Below, piece after piece: positions 1 through 9,314 of a stretch of DNA of 64,000 bases (position 1 is its first letter; every line of letters begins with the position of its first letter). Origin of the DNA: Burkholderiaceae bacterium. GTDB taxonomy: Bacteria; Pseudomonadota; Gammaproteobacteria; Burkholderiales; Burkholderiaceae_D. Made by a program: the position numbers and the translations under genes. The DNA is taken from NCBI GenBank assembly GCA_030158675.1, contig JAOASL010000041.1, positions 50,459 to 114,458 on the forward strand, in the 5' to 3' direction. The notes under the pieces are model-generated. The model searched no databases. It was not told the DNA's origin and was given only the letters and a program-made list of their open reading frames with translations.

Positions 1-1668
1 CGTACCGTTTTGCTGGTGGTGTTCTCGCTCTCCCTGCTCATGCTGTGGGAGAACTGGAACCGTTCTAACGGCGGACCGTCGCTGCTGGGGTTAGAGCAGG
101 CCGCGCAGACCGCCGCGCCGCAGGCCCAAACCGACGCCTCGGTGCCGCAAGCTTCGACGACGACGCCTGCCGCAACCGGCAACGATGTGCCGGCAGCGGC
201 CGCACCGGCGGCGGCCAAAGGCGAAAAGATCACGCTCACGACCGACCTGCTGAAGGTTGAAATCGACACGCTGGGCGGCGACATCACCCGCGTGGAACTG
301 CTGAAGCACCTGAGCACAACCGACGCCGGCAAGCCCGTCGTGCTGCTGGAGCAAAGCGCGACGCGCAACTACGTCGCGCAGAGCGGCCTGATCGGTGGCA
401 AATTCCCCAACCACCGTTCGCAATTCACCGCCCGCGATGGCGCGCGCGCACTTGGCAATGGCGACAGCATCAGCCTGGTGCTCGACGCCGAGCAGGACGG
501 CGTCAAACTGACCAAGACCTATACGTTCACCCGCGGCCAGTATGAAATCGGCGTCAAGCACGAGATCGCGAACAACAGTGGCGCGGCAATCACGCCATCG
601 GTCTACGTGCAGCTGGTGCGCGACGGCGGCAAGCTGGACGGCGATTCGCACTTCTACAGCACCTTTACCGGCCCGGCGGTCTACACCGACGCGGACAAGT
701 TCCGCAAGGTGTCTTTCGAAGACATCGAGAAGGGCAAGAACCCGCAGCCGGCCCGCACCACGGATGGCTGGGTGGCGATGGTCCAGCACTATTTCGTGTC
801 GGCCTTTGCACCGCTGGGCAAAGGCCCGCACGAGATGTTCACCCGCAAAATCGACCAGAACCTGTATGCCGTCGGCGCCATTGTGCCGGTCGGCCAGCTT
901 GCGCCGGGCGCAGTCGCCGCACAGCAGGGCAAGCTGTTCGCCGGCCCGCAGGAATCGGCGAAGCTGGAAGCCTTTGCGACCGACTTCGACCTGGTCAAGG
1001 ACTATGGCTGGCTGACCATCATCGCCAAGCCGATCTTCTGGCTGATGACCCAGATCCAGAAGCTGATCAGCAACTGGGGCTGGACCATCATCGTCCTGAC
1101 CATCCTGATCAAGCTGGCGTTCTTCCCACTGTCGGCCGCCAGCTATCGCAGCATGGCGAAGATGAAGCTGGTGACGCCGAAGATGACCGCGATCCGCGAG
1201 CGCCACAAGGGCGATCCGCAGAAAATGAACGCGGCCATGATGGAGCTGTACAAAACCGAAAAGATCAACCCGCTTGGCGGCTGCCTGCCGATCGTCGTGC
1301 AGATTCCGGTATTCATCTCGCTGTACTGGGTGCTGCTGGCCAGCGTCGAGATGCGCCACGCGCCGTGGCTGGGCTGGATCCATGACCTGTCCGCACCGGA
1401 CGACCTGTTCGGCACGATCCCGGGCATCGCGATGCCGGTCGGCCTGCTGCCTATCATCATGGCCGCGTCAATGTACGTACAGACCAAGCTGAACCCGACG
1501 CCGCCGGACCCGATGCAAGCGAAGATCATGATGTTCATGCCGCTGGTGTTCTCGTTCATGTTCTTCTTCTTCCCTTCCGGCCTCGTGCTGTACTGGGTCG
1601 TGAACAACGTCCTGTCGATCGCGCAGCAATGGGTGATCACGAAGCAGGCGACCGCCGGCAAAGCGTAA
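1..1668 (+). CDS. yidC: Membrane protein insertase YidC (5' end truncated by window edge)
   Basis: YidC/Oxa1-family insertase that places and folds inner-membrane proteins alone or with SecYEG. The reading frame is open from base 1 (R-T-V-L...), so only a handful of N-terminal codons are missing; the first TTG at 10 is not the start. About 555 residues are visible: an N-terminal TM remnant, a Pro/Ala-rich linker, the large periplasmic beta-sandwich domain (roughly residues 70-320), then the conserved five-TM core with the amphipathic segment and basic cytoplasmic loop (YRSMAKMK region, 1144-1170), where the conserved groove arginine lies. Length agrees with proteobacterial YidC. It precedes mnmE, as in many proteobacterial origin regions, where rpmH-rnpA would lie upstream outside the window. 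Followed by a strong terminator. Confidence 0.97.
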   Translation, partial: RTVLLVVFSLSLLMLWENWNRSNGGPSLLGLEQAAQTAAPQAQTDASVPQASTTTPAATGNDVPAAAAPAAAKGEKITLTTDLLKVEIDTLGGDITRVELLKHLSTTDAGKPVVLLEQSATRNYVAQSGLIGGKFPNHRSQFTARDGARALGNGDSISLVLDAEQDGVKLTKTYTFTRGQYEIGVKHEIANNSGAAITPSVYVQLVRDGGKLDGDSHFYSTFTGPAVYTDADKFRKVSFEDIEKGKNPQPARTTDGWVAMVQHYFVSAFAPLGKGPHEMFTRKIDQNLYAVGAIVPVGQLAPGAVAAQQGKLFAGPQESAKLEAFATDFDLVKDYGWLTIIAKPIFWLMTQIQKLISNWGWTIIVLTILIKLAFFPLSAASYRSMAKMKLVTPKMTAIRERHKGDPQKMNAAMMELYKTEKINPLGGCLPIVVQIPVFISLYWVLLASVEMRHAPWLGWIHDLSAPDDLFGTIPGIAMPVGLLPIIMAASMYVQTKLNPTPPDPMQAKIMMFMPLVFSFMFFFFPSGLVLYWVVNNVLSIAQQWVITKQATAGKA

Positions 1669-1690
1669 CGCCCACTGACGCGTCCACCGC

Positions 1691-1727
1691 AAAAAAGTCC
1701 GTCGGCGCAAGCCGCGGACTTTTTTTC
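1691..1727 (+). terminator. Rho-independent terminator after yidC
   Basis: Stem AAAGTCCGTCGGC / GCCGCGGACTTT (1694-1706 and 1711-1722) with a GCAA tetraloop and a run of seven T. It separates yidC from mnmE. Confidence 0.9.
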
Positions 1728-1747
1728 ATTGCAGATAAAATTCCTCC

Positions 1748-3136
1748 ATGATTTCCGATTCGTCCCCCATCGCAGCCATCGCCACCGCACCCGGTCGCGG
1801 CGGCATTGGCATTGTCCGCATCTCCGGCAAACACCTGATGCCTCTGGCGCAGGCCGTCTGCCGGCTCGACTCCGGCCGAGAACTGAAAGCGCGCCATGCG
1901 ACCTATCTCGACTTTGTCGCCGCCGATGGCAGCGTGATCGATCGCGGCATCGCACTCTGGTTCAACGGGCCGCATTCGTATACCGGCGAAGAAGTGCTGG
2001 AATTGCAGGGGCATGGTGGGCCGGTCGTCATGCAAATGCTGCTAAAGCGCTGCCTCGAAGCGGGTCGGGAAATGGGCGTACGGCTCGCGAACCCCGGTGA
2101 ATTCACTTACCGCGCGTTCCAGAACGACAAACTCGACCTCGCGCAGGCCGAAGCGGTGGCTGATCTGATCGAAGCGTCGACCGAGGCCGCCGCGAAGCTC
2201 GCCACACAATCGCTGTCCGGCACATTCTCGGCAGCGATCGGCAAGTTGGTCGAGCAGGTAATCCATCTGCGCATGCTGGTCGAGGCGACACTCGACTTTC
2301 CCGAAGAGGAAATCGAGTTCCTGGAAAACTCGAACGCACACGGCCAGCTACAGACGATCCGCGCGTCGCTCGACCATGTGCTCAACCAGGCCGGGCAGGG
2401 TGCGCTGCTGCGCTCGGGGCTGAACGTCGTGCTGGCAGGCCAGCCGAACGTAGGCAAGAGCTCCTTGCTGAATGCGCTGGCCGGATCGGATGTCGCAATC
2501 GTGACCGCAATCGCCGGCACCACGCGCGACAAGATCACCGAGACCATTCATGTCGAAGGCATACCGATCAACATCATCGACACTGCCGGCATCCGTGACA
2601 ACGCCGATGCCAGCGATGAAGTCGAGCGGATCGGCATTTCGCGCACCTGGGCCGCCGTGGACGAAGCCGACGTGGTGCTGCACATCCTCGACGCCAGTCA
2701 CGGGCCGACGCGCGCGGACGAAGAGATCGTCGCGCGGCTGCCGGCTAAAGTGCCGCTGATTCGTGTGTGGAACAAGATCGATCTGTCCGGACATAAGCCG
2801 TCCATCGATGTGCAGCCGGACGCCACGCACATCTACCTGTCCGCGTCCGGGCACAACGGTATGGAGTTGTTGCGGCAGGAGTTGCTGCGCATCGCCGGCT
2901 GGCAGCAAACCGGCGAATCCATCTACCTCGCACGCGAACGGCATTTACGCGCACTGAACGAAGCGCAGGAACATCTGGCCGTCGCCGCCCAGCTAGCCGA
3001 GCAACGCGACAGCGCACTCGACCTGTTCGCCGAAGAACTCCGGCTGACGCAAGAGCAGCTGAACAGCATTACGGGTCAATTCACTTCGGACGATTTGCTG
3101 GGAGTGATATTTAGTCGATTTTGCATAGGAAAATAA
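1748..3136 (+). CDS. mnmE: tRNA uridine-5-carboxymethylaminomethyl modification GTPase MnmE
   Basis: 462 residues, the usual length. With MnmG it makes the cmnm5 modification of wobble uridine 34. Visible parts: N-terminal tetrahydrofolate-binding domain starting [15 protein letters not shown], helical domain, inserted G domain with P-loop GQPNVGKSS (about residues 231-239), the TTRDK switch, DTAG (about 278) and NKID (about 341), and the obligatory C-terminal FCIGK whose cysteine is catalytic. The partner gene mnmG lies 38 kb away in this window (41140) next to parAB. ATG start with a weak ribosome site. Confidence 0.98.
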   Translation: MISDSSPIAAIATAPGRGGIGIVRISGKHLMPLAQAVCRLDSGRELKARHATYLDFVAADGSVIDRGIALWFNGPHSYTGEEVLELQGHGGPVVMQMLLKRCLEAGREMGVRLANPGEFTYRAFQNDKLDLAQAEAVADLIEASTEAAAKLATQSLSGTFSAAIGKLVEQVIHLRMLVEATLDFPEEEIEFLENSNAHGQLQTIRASLDHVLNQAGQGALLRSGLNVVLAGQPNVGKSSLLNALAGSDVAIVTAIAGTTRDKITETIHVEGIPINIIDTAGIRDNADASDEVERIGISRTWAAVDEADVVLHILDASHGPTRADEEIVARLPAKVPLIRVWNKIDLSGHKPSIDVQPDATHIYLSASGHNGMELLRQELLRIAGWQQTGESIYLARERHLRALNEAQEHLAVAAQLAEQRDSALDLFAEELRLTQEQLNSITGQFTSDDLLGVIFSRFCIGK

Positions 3137-3174
3137 GACGCAACCGGCGACTACCCCTTCCGCCGCCCGACCTG

Positions 3175-3199
3175 AGCCCGCAACAATGCGGGCTTTTTT
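3175..3199 (+). terminator. Rho-independent terminator after mnmE
   Basis: Stem AGCCCGCA / TGCGGGCT (3175-3182, 3187-3194) followed by six T. A second 10-bp inverted repeat, TGCTGATTGC / GCAATCAGCA (3221-3230, 3240-3249), lies just downstream without a clear T-run. Confidence 0.85.
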
Positions 3200-3367
3200 C
3201 GCGCTGTACTTCAGCCTTGCTGCTGATTGCATCGCAGACGCAATCAGCAATCTTATTATCTTGTTTCTGTCCTGTTTCAGCGCGAAATGATGATAGCCTT
3301 AAGAACCATCAATACCGCTTCGCGCAGGCCAGCGGTGTGTATTTCCGGCAAACGCTGAAGGAAAACC

Positions 3368-3718
3368 ATGACCCAATCGCGCCAAAAAAGCGCTGACGAA
3401 AAATTCTGCTCCGACTGTGGCGAAGTCATCAAGCTCCGCGCAGAAATTTGCCCTCACTGCGGCGTGCGGCAAATGGCGCCACCCTCTGATCTGACGACGA
3501 CGGCGCCCAATGGGAAAAGCAAGCTCGCTGCCGCGTTATTTGCATTATTTCTGGGAGGACTGGGAGTCCACAAGTTTTATCTTGGCCGGATCGGCCAGGG
3601 CGTTGTGTACCTGATTTTTTTCTGGACCTTCATTCCAGCCATTATTGGTTTTATCGAAGGCATTGTCCTTCTGGTGATGAACGACGCAGATTTCAACGCA
3701 AAATATGGCGGCGTGTGA
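3368..3718 (+). CDS. Zinc-ribbon plus TM2-domain membrane protein
   Basis: 116 residues. An N-terminal zinc ribbon has two CxxC knuckles (CSDC and CPHC, about residues 14-33). After a Pro/Thr linker comes a TM2 domain (about residues 53-112): a KS-K-A-A-L-F-A-L-F-LGGLGVHKFYLGR hairpin, then a second hydrophobic segment ending in an acidic ND-D-FN tail. TM2 proteins are small two-helix membrane proteins of unsettled function; the added zinc ribbon is a common architecture. AAGGA (3357) precedes the ATG at good spacing. It stands alone between two terminators upstream and the convergent DJ-1-family gene. Confidence 0.85.
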   Translation: MTQSRQKSADEKFCSDCGEVIKLRAEICPHCGVRQMAPPSDLTTTAPNGKSKLAAALFALFLGGLGVHKFYLGRIGQGVVYLIFFWTFIPAIIGFIEGIVLLVMNDADFNAKYGGV

Positions 3719-3771
3719 TTAATAAAAGTTCGGGGCGATCGGGCGTCCATGCAAGCCCGCCCGACCCGTGC

Positions 3772-4380
3772 TCACCCTGCCAGGCCCATCCCGCGCTGAT
3801 CCGCGCGCCGCGCCTGCAGCGTGCCCGCCTGCTTTTGCTGCAGCAGATCGAGCATCTGATGGTTGAATGCGGGAATATCATCCGGCTTGCGGCTGCTCAC
3901 CCAATTGCCGTCGACCACGGTCTCACTGTCGATCCAGTCGCCACCGGCATTAATGATGTCGTCGCGCAGTGTCGGCCAGCTGGTCATCGTGCGTCCGTCC
4001 ACCAGTCCGGCCGATACCAGTAGCCAGCCGCCATGGCAGATCACGAAAATGGGCTTGCCGTCGTCATCCATATCGCGCACGAAACGCAGTGCCTCAGGAA
4101 TAGTGCGCAACTGGTCACCGTTGATGACGCCGCCCGGCAGCAAGACTGCATCGAAGTCCTGTGCGTTCGCCTGCGCGAGGGGCAGGTCTACGTCGAACTG
4201 CTCGCCTTTATCGTGGTGCCGGAAGCCCTGCACCTTGCCGGGATTGGGCGACACGATCAGGGTATCGCAGCCATGCTGCCGTAGCGCATCGCGTGGACCG
4301 GTCAGCTCGGTCTGTTCGAAACCGTCGCTGACCAGAATAGCGACCTTCATCGGCGGCTGTCCGGGAGTCTGGCTGGCCAT
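3772..4380 (-). CDS. DJ-1/PfpI-family protein (PfpI/YhbO-like, class I glutamine amidotransferase fold)
   Basis: 202 residues from the ATG at 4380, chosen because AAGGAG lies 6 bases upstream; an in-frame ATG further upstream would add a stretch not seen in the family. The protein starts MASQTPGQPPMKVAILVSDG and carries the nucleophile elbow VICHGGW with its reactive cysteine, preceded by the family acid in the DGFEQTEL segment. Members act as intracellular proteases, deglycases or general stress proteins; which applies here cannot be told from sequence. Same strand as mscL, whose stop lies 69 bases upstream, so the two could share a transcript. Confidence 0.88.
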   Translation of the reverse strand: MASQTPGQPPMKVAILVSDGFEQTELTGPRDALRQHGCDTLIVSPNPGKVQGFRHHDKGEQFDVDLPLAQANAQDFDAVLLPGGVINGDQLRTIPEALRFVRDMDDDGKPIFVICHGGWLLVSAGLVDGRTMTSWPTLRDDIINAGGDWIDSETVVDGNWVSSRKPDDIPAFNHQMLDLLQQKQAGTLQARRADQRGMGLAG

Positions 4381-4449
4381 GAGCATCTCCTTCTGCGCTG
4401 TCAAAACCCCATCGACAGCGCAGCCAGCTCGCTGGTTCAATCGTCTGCG

Positions 4450-4860
4450 CTATCGGCGCAGGTTGTCGCGGATTTCGCGCAGCAACACCACTTCTTCGGG
4501 CGTCGGTGCCGGCGGCGGTGGCGGCGCGGCGCGACGGAAGCGGTTCATCTGCCGCACCATGATGAAGATGATGAAGGCCAGAATCATGAAATTCAGCGCC
4601 ACCGTGATGAAGCTGCCATAGGCCAGCACCGCACCGGCCTTTTTTGCCTCAACCAGGGTTGCGGCTGTCTGCCCGGCAAGCGGAATGAAATAATTACTGA
4701 AGTCGAGGCCGCCGACCACCATGCCGACCAGAGGCATGATGACATCGGCGACCAGCGAATCGACGATCTTGCCGAAGGCGGCACCAATGATCACGCCAAC
4801 CGCCAGGTCGACCACATTGCCTTTCAACGCAAATTCCCTGAACTCATCAATCATGCTCAT
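4450..4860 (-). CDS. mscL: Large-conductance mechanosensitive channel MscL
   Basis: 136 residues, typical of the family. It opens under membrane tension to release solutes on osmotic downshock. The N-terminal amphipathic helix and first TM ([20 protein letters not shown]) are nearly textbook, with the gate-lining hydrophobic and glycine residues present; TM2 lies about residues 70-100, then a Pro/Ala linker and a C-terminal helical bundle. Start ATG at 4860 is preceded by GGGAG at 8-base spacing. Confidence 0.97.
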   Translation of the reverse strand: MSMIDEFREFALKGNVVDLAVGVIIGAAFGKIVDSLVADVIMPLVGMVVGGLDFSNYFIPLAGQTAATLVEAKKAGAVLAYGSFITVALNFMILAFIIFIMVRQMNRFRRAAPPPPPAPTPEEVVLLREIRDNLRR

Positions 4861-5045
4861 TGCGTGTCTCCCGATGTGAGTAAAAACATACCCGGTGGAT
4901 AGTAACGAATTGCAATGATTTTATGTTTGATAAAGATCTAGCTATCAGAACCAACGAGCGGCGCCCGATCGGCTGTCCGGGCTTCAAGTATCATGGGCGG
5001 CTGCGCGGATACGCGCCTGTTTGCACCACCCTGGAGAACCCCATC

Positions 5046-5564
5046 GTGACCATGTCTTTCCCCTTCCTGCCGGCCGTCCGGCTGGCCGCCGTTGCCTTCG
5101 CATCCGCCGCAGCGCTCAGCGCTTTCGCCGCCGATCCGGCCAAAATCGAAAACCTGCGCGTCACCAATGCGTGTAAATACTGCGACCTGACGGACGCGGC
5201 GCTTGCCGGCGCCGACCTGCGCGGCGCCGACTTCCAGAACGCCAACCTGTCCGGCGCCAACCTGTCGAAGGCCGACCTGTCGCTGCGTCCGATGGAAAAG
5301 CGCACGCTGTCGACCAACTTCGAAAGCGCCAATCTGAAGAAGGCCAATCTGGCTGAGGCGAAACTGATCGGCGCGATCTTCCAGGGCACGTTCCTGCGTG
5401 ACGCCAATCTGCAGGGCGCCGACCTGTCGAAAGCCGCATTCCCGGGCGCGAACCTGAAAGGCGCGAACCTGAAAGGCGCAAAAGTCGACGGCACCAGTTT
5501 CGAGGGCGCGAAATTCTGCAATACCACCATGCATGACGGCAGCGTGAACGACGCCGGCTGCTGA
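5046..5564 (+). CDS. Exported pentapeptide-repeat protein
   Basis: About 172 residues. A signal peptide (MSFPFLPAV then a hydrophobic Ala-rich core, cleavage near FAADP) is followed by about a dozen A(D/N)LxG-type pentapeptide repeats that predict a right-handed quadrilateral beta-helix. Two cysteines lie before the repeats (NACKYC) and two near the C-terminus, possible disulphides in the periplasm. GGAG at 5034 fits the GTG at 5046 better than the ATG at 5052; either leaves the signal peptide intact. The longer open frame from 4923 would put about 40 residues before the signal and is unlikely. Function unknown; the family has mostly structural or binding roles. Confidence 0.8.
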   Translation: MTMSFPFLPAVRLAAVAFASAAALSAFAADPAKIENLRVTNACKYCDLTDAALAGADLRGADFQNANLSGANLSKADLSLRPMEKRTLSTNFESANLKKANLAEAKLIGAIFQGTFLRDANLQGADLSKAAFPGANLKGANLKGAKVDGTSFEGAKFCNTTMHDGSVNDAGC

Positions 5565-5603
5565 GCACAGACCAGCCTCAGTGCGGCCTGACCAGACAGC
5601 TTC

Positions 5604-6302
5604 CTAGTCGTCCCACAGCGTTTTTGGCACAAGCTTCGGCTTCACTGCCGCCGGTCGGGCCGAGGCTGCGCGCGGCGCAGCCTCCGCTTTCATTTTGTCG
5701 GCCGGCCACGGCTGCAGGAACGCCGCCATGTCGGCGCTGCCTGCATCAAGCCACGCGCGATACTGATCCCGGCGCAACAACGCGACCATCCGCTTTTCGT
5801 CTTCCGGGCGATGGAAGCGCTGCATCAGCGGATGCATATCGGCATTGATCGTCAACATCGTGAACGAAACCAGCGGCTGGTCGCCGAGCCCGCCGTTGGG
5901 CCGCCATTCCCACAGCCCGGCAATGGCCATCGGCGCGTCATCATCTGACGTGATGCGCCAGCGCACCGCGCGGCCGCTCTCATAACAAGGCTCAAAGAGG
6001 GACTCGGCCGGCACGATGCAGCGCTGCCGCTTCGCCGCCGCATGCCGGAACGAGGGCTTGCTCGCGACGGTCTCGCTGCGCGCGTTGTACGTGTGGCGTG
6101 CGAGTTTCAGGTCGGCCCAGTGCGGCAGCATGCCAAAGCAGGCAGCAAGGCTTTCGAGCTCGCCGCCACCGCCCTCGGCCCGCCGGATGATGGGCGCGAG
6201 GTAGCCTGGAAAGGCTTCCTCTTTCCAGTCAGCGGCAGGCGCTTCAATGCCGAAATGAACCGGCAAGACCTCGCGTCTGGCCGGGGTGTAATTCGAACAC
6301 AT
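5604..6302 (-). CDS. SRAP-domain protein (YedK/HMCES family)
   Basis: 232 residues. SRAP proteins form a covalent thiazolidine link with abasic sites in single-stranded DNA through Cys2. The start at 6302 is chosen because it places cysteine at position 2 (MCSNYTP). Other family residues visible: the N-A-R-x-E-T segment (YNARSETV), the acidic VPAESLFE segment corresponding to VPADGFYEW, and a downstream histidine in MHPLMQRFH where most members read HDRMP, so the C-terminal active-site region is divergent. It starts 17 bases after the stop of the exported amidase gene and may be read from the same message; no functional link is evident. Confidence 0.88.
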   Translation of the reverse strand: MCSNYTPARREVLPVHFGIEAPAADWKEEAFPGYLAPIIRRAEGGGGELESLAACFGMLPHWADLKLARHTYNARSETVASKPSFRHAAAKRQRCIVPAESLFEPCYESGRAVRWRITSDDDAPMAIAGLWEWRPNGGLGDQPLVSFTMLTINADMHPLMQRFHRPEDEKRMVALLRRDQYRAWLDAGSADMAAFLQPWPADKMKAEAAPRAASARPAAVKPKLVPKTLWDD

Positions 6303-6319
6303 GCGTCCATCGTAGCGGA

Positions 6320-7576
6320 TCACCGCATCGGGCGCTGCCGGATACCCTGTTTCACCTTGATGAAATCGCGCTTGCGTATCAGCGCGTGAATGCCCTTGGT
6401 GCGGTCGACCACTTGCGAGACATTGAAGTCGGTGGCGGCCGACATGTAGGCGAGCGCAACGGCACGGTCCATGCCGAGTTGCTCGTGCAGGAAACGCATC
6501 GCCTCGCGCACCGCATCCTTCATGGCTTCATCGAGGTCAGGGTTGAGTCCGATCGCAATCCAGTAATCGCGTGTCTCGCCGAATGGCTTCTCCAGCGAAC
6601 CCGAGGCCGACGGAATGCGCGGATCGCCTTTTTTCAGCAGCGTCAGACGGAAGGTCGCGCGCATCGAATGTTCGAGCGCCGTCAGCGCCACCTCGCCATT
6701 GGCCTGCGCCATGTGCGGGTCGCCCGTATAGAAATTCGCGCCATCGACGAACACCGGCAGATAGACGACGGTGCCGGCGCCGAGATCTTTCACATCCATA
6801 TTGCCGCCGAAAACGCCCGGCGGCACCGAATGTACCGGCTCACTGGTAGCGGCGGCAACGCCCATCACGCCCATGAAAGGCGCGGCCGGGAAAGTGACCG
6901 CGTCGCCACGCATATTCTTCATCAGGCCTTCCCAGCTGCCGCGCCGATTTTTGCGAACCGGCGTGAACACCGACACGTTGCGGTATTTTTCCGGCTCGGC
7001 AGCGCTGGCATCGGGCTCGGGTTTCGGCCCTTCGGGAAATTCGCCGGGCAGCGCGCCCTTGCCATGACGATTGCTGATCACGCCATAGGGCACACGCGGC
7101 GTGACCGCCAGCACATCCACCTTCAGCACATCGCCCGGCCGCGCGCCATCCACCGCGACCGGCCCGGTAATGATGTGCGGACCATCCTTCGAAAAATCAT
7201 GCGGCAGCGACGAACGCGTAATCGCAATCGCGTCCTGCAGCACCATGCGCCCGGGCACGCCTTGCGCAGCGAAATATGTCAGCGCATCGCGCCCCTGGTC
7301 TTCCAGCAGGCCTTCATGCGACAGCGTATCGAACACGACGGTCGCGCCGGAGGGCACCGTCAGCAGCGGCCTGTCCGTCGCGTTCGGCAGATAGCCCCAT
7401 TTGACCGTGTCGACCGTCGACGGCACGTAATACACCTTGCCGCGCAGGCCCTTGACGGCGATTCTGCCGGGCTTGTCGGCCAGCGGCTGCAAGGGCAGAG
7501 CAGCTGCCGCGACAGACAGCGCAGAGGTGGCGAGCAAGAACAACAGCGCGGAGCGGAAAGGGTTCCGGTGGTTCAT
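6320..7576 (-). CDS. Exported acetamidase/formamidase-family protein
   Basis: 418 residues. FmdA/AmdA-family hydrolases cleave short amides to acid and ammonia. The N-terminus is a clear signal peptide (MNHRNPFRSALLFLLATSAL, then an Ala-rich region), so this copy should act in the periplasm, unlike fmdA in the same island. Family signatures: the GP(V)AVDGARPGDVLKV segment, GGNMDVKDLGAGTVVYLPV and the DPHMAQANGEVALTALE segment, matching GGNCDIKDL and DLHFSQGDGEITFCGAIE in FmdA. Substrate is unknown; urea or longer amides are possible. A copy of the putative amide operator (7638-7651) lies about 65 bases upstream of its ATG, overlapping the end of the upstream oxidase gene. Confidence 0.88.
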   Translation of the reverse strand: MNHRNPFRSALLFLLATSALSVAAAALPLQPLADKPGRIAVKGLRGKVYYVPSTVDTVKWGYLPNATDRPLLTVPSGATVVFDTLSHEGLLEDQGRDALTYFAAQGVPGRMVLQDAIAITRSSLPHDFSKDGPHIITGPVAVDGARPGDVLKVDVLAVTPRVPYGVISNRHGKGALPGEFPEGPKPEPDASAAEPEKYRNVSVFTPVRKNRRGSWEGLMKNMRGDAVTFPAAPFMGVMGVAAATSEPVHSVPPGVFGGNMDVKDLGAGTVVYLPVFVDGANFYTGDPHMAQANGEVALTALEHSMRATFRLTLLKKGDPRIPSASGSLEKPFGETRDYWIAIGLNPDLDEAMKDAVREAMRFLHEQLGMDRAVALAYMSAATDFNVSQVVDRTKGIHALIRKRDFIKVKQGIRQRPMR

Positions 7577-7637
7577 CGAAGCATCCCGATAGCTGGCAAT
7601 AACAACCGACTGTGCCAGCCTGCGTCGCGCGCCTCAA

Positions 7638-7651
7638 TACGTTATTTGACG
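7638..7651 (-). promoter_or_regulatory. Putative amide-regulon operator, exported-amidase site
   Basis: On the minus strand it reads CGTCAAATAACGTA, identical over 14 bases to the site at 16468-16481. It is followed at once by a TTGAGG hexamer that could be a -35. It overlaps the stop codon of the upstream oxidase gene and lies 62-75 bases before the amidase ATG. Confidence 0.6.
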
Positions 7652-9255
7652 ATGGGCGGCTGCGCGAAAGTATGCCAGGGCGCCGGGCTGGCTACCGTCC
7701 ATTCAAGGCCTTCCGCACCGTCCCAGGCATGCGCGGCGGCCTTCGCGCCACCGCGCAGGTTGGGAATCACGATGAAAAACAGGAAGTACACCTGCGTGAG
7801 CCCGAACAGAAAGGCACCGACCGATACCAGCGCATTGAAGTCGGCGAACTGCGCCGGATAATCTGCATAGCGGCGCGGCATGCCGGCCAGTCCGAGAAAG
7901 TGCATCGGGAAGAAGGTTACATTCAGCCATAGCAGCGAATTCCAGAAATGAAATTTTCCGCGTGGTTCGGGAATCATGTGGCCAGTCCACTTCGGCGCCC
8001 AGAAATAGTAGCCGGCAAACAGCGCGAACAGCGAGCCTGCGACCAGCACATAATGGAAATGCGCGATCACGTAATAGGTATCCTGCAGCTGGATGTCAAT
8101 CGCGGCCACGGCCAGTATCAGTCCGGAAAAGCCGCCGATCGTAAACACGAAGATGAAGCCAATCGCAAACAGCATCGCTGCCTCGAAACTCAGCGCGCCT
8201 TTCCACATCGTCGCAGTCCAGTTAAAAATCTTCACGCCGGTCGGCACCGCAATCAGCATCGTCGCATACATGTAGAACAGCTGCCCCGTGACCGGCATGC
8301 CGACGGTGAACATGTGGTGCGCCCAAACGATGAAGGACAGAATGGCGATCGACGCCAGCGCATAGACCATCGACGCATACCCGAACAAGGGCTTGCGCGC
8401 GAAGGCCGGCACCACATGCGAGATGATGCCGAACGCCGGCAAAATCATGATGTAAACCTCGGGATGGCCGAAAAACCAGAACAGGTGCTGGTACATCACC
8501 GGATCGCCGCCGCCGACCGCGCTGAAGAATGAGGTGCCGAAATGGCGGTCGGTGAACACCATCGTGACCGTACCGGCGAGTACCGGCATCACGGCAATCA
8601 GCAGGTAGGCCGTGATCAGCCAGCTCCAGCAGAACATCGGCATTTTCATCAGCGTCATGCCGGGCGCGCGCATGTTCAGGATGGTGGTGATGATGTTGAT
8701 CGCGCCGAGAATGGAGGAGACCCCCATCAGGTGGATCGCGAAGATCGCCATGTCCATGCCCATGCCCATCTGGATTGACAGCGGCGCATACAGCGTCCAG
8801 CCCGCACCAGTGGCGCCGCCCTCGACCAATAGCGAGCCGAACAGCAACAGGGCAGCGGCGGGCAGCAGCCAGAACGAGAAGTTATTCATCCGCGCGAACG
8901 CCATGTCGGATGCGCCGACCTGCAACGGGATCATCCAGTTCGCAAAACCGACGAAGGCCGGCATGATCGCGCCGAACACCATGATCAGGCCATGCAAGGT
9001 GACGAACTGGTTATACAGCTCGGGCGCGAACAACTGCAGGCCTGGCTGGAATAACTCGGCGCGAATCAGCAGCGCCAGCACGCCGCCGGACAGAAACATC
9101 GTCATCGAGAACCACAGGTACATCGTGCCGATGTCCTTGTGGTTAGTCGCCAGCAGCCAGCGCCGCCAGCCATGCGGCAGTGCGTGCTGATGCTCATGCG
9201 AATGGTCGGCGGCGCCGACGACACTGTTCGGGGTTCCGGTCGTGCTGGGAGGCAT
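7642..9255 (-). CDS. Orphan cytochrome c oxidase subunit I (heme-copper oxidase, type A1)
   Basis: 537 residues from the ATG at 9255 (MPPSTTG); an upstream in-frame ATG at 9315 is possible but adds an odd basic leader. Twelve-TM subunit I that carries heme a, heme a3 and CuB and couples oxygen reduction to proton pumping. Visible: heme-a histidine in LHGLIM, D-channel aspartate (ASDMAFARMNN), HPEVY with the A1-type glutamate and the CuB/tyrosine motif, HH of CuB in WAHHMF, K-channel lysine in PTGVKIF, and HFHYVL heme ligands. No subunit II or III, cytochrome c or assembly gene is adjacent, so it must pair with subunits encoded elsewhere or be specialised. Confidence 0.93.
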   Translation of the reverse strand: MPPSTTGTPNSVVGAADHSHEHQHALPHGWRRWLLATNHKDIGTMYLWFSMTMFLSGGVLALLIRAELFQPGLQLFAPELYNQFVTLHGLIMVFGAIMPAFVGFANWMIPLQVGASDMAFARMNNFSFWLLPAAALLLFGSLLVEGGATGAGWTLYAPLSIQMGMGMDMAIFAIHLMGVSSILGAINIITTILNMRAPGMTLMKMPMFCWSWLITAYLLIAVMPVLAGTVTMVFTDRHFGTSFFSAVGGGDPVMYQHLFWFFGHPEVYIMILPAFGIISHVVPAFARKPLFGYASMVYALASIAILSFIVWAHHMFTVGMPVTGQLFYMYATMLIAVPTGVKIFNWTATMWKGALSFEAAMLFAIGFIFVFTIGGFSGLILAVAAIDIQLQDTYYVIAHFHYVLVAGSLFALFAGYYFWAPKWTGHMIPEPRGKFHFWNSLLWLNVTFFPMHFLGLAGMPRRYADYPAQFADFNALVSVGAFLFGLTQVYFLFFIVIPNLRGGAKAAAHAWDGAEGLEWTVASPAPWHTFAQPPIVK

Positions 9256-9314
9256 GGACGGCTCGCTTCGTTGGGGATGGACAAAGCCGGATGCGCCGTC
9301 AAACCGGCGCCCCA

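Noticed and set aside
91..1383. Long minus-strand open frame opposite yidC
   Set aside because: Arg/Gln/His-rich shadow of a strongly conserved gene; no family text and no ribosome site.
7590..7625. Possible sigma-54 promoter (TGGCAC...TTG) before the exported amidase
   Set aside because: Spacing is one base too long and the -12 GC is GT; a sigma-70 type -35 next to the operator fits the other sites better.
6386..7861. 491-codon plus-strand open frame
   Set aside because: It lies antisense to the exported amidase and the oxidase gene, both with clear motifs; composition is typical of a shadow frame in high-GC DNA.
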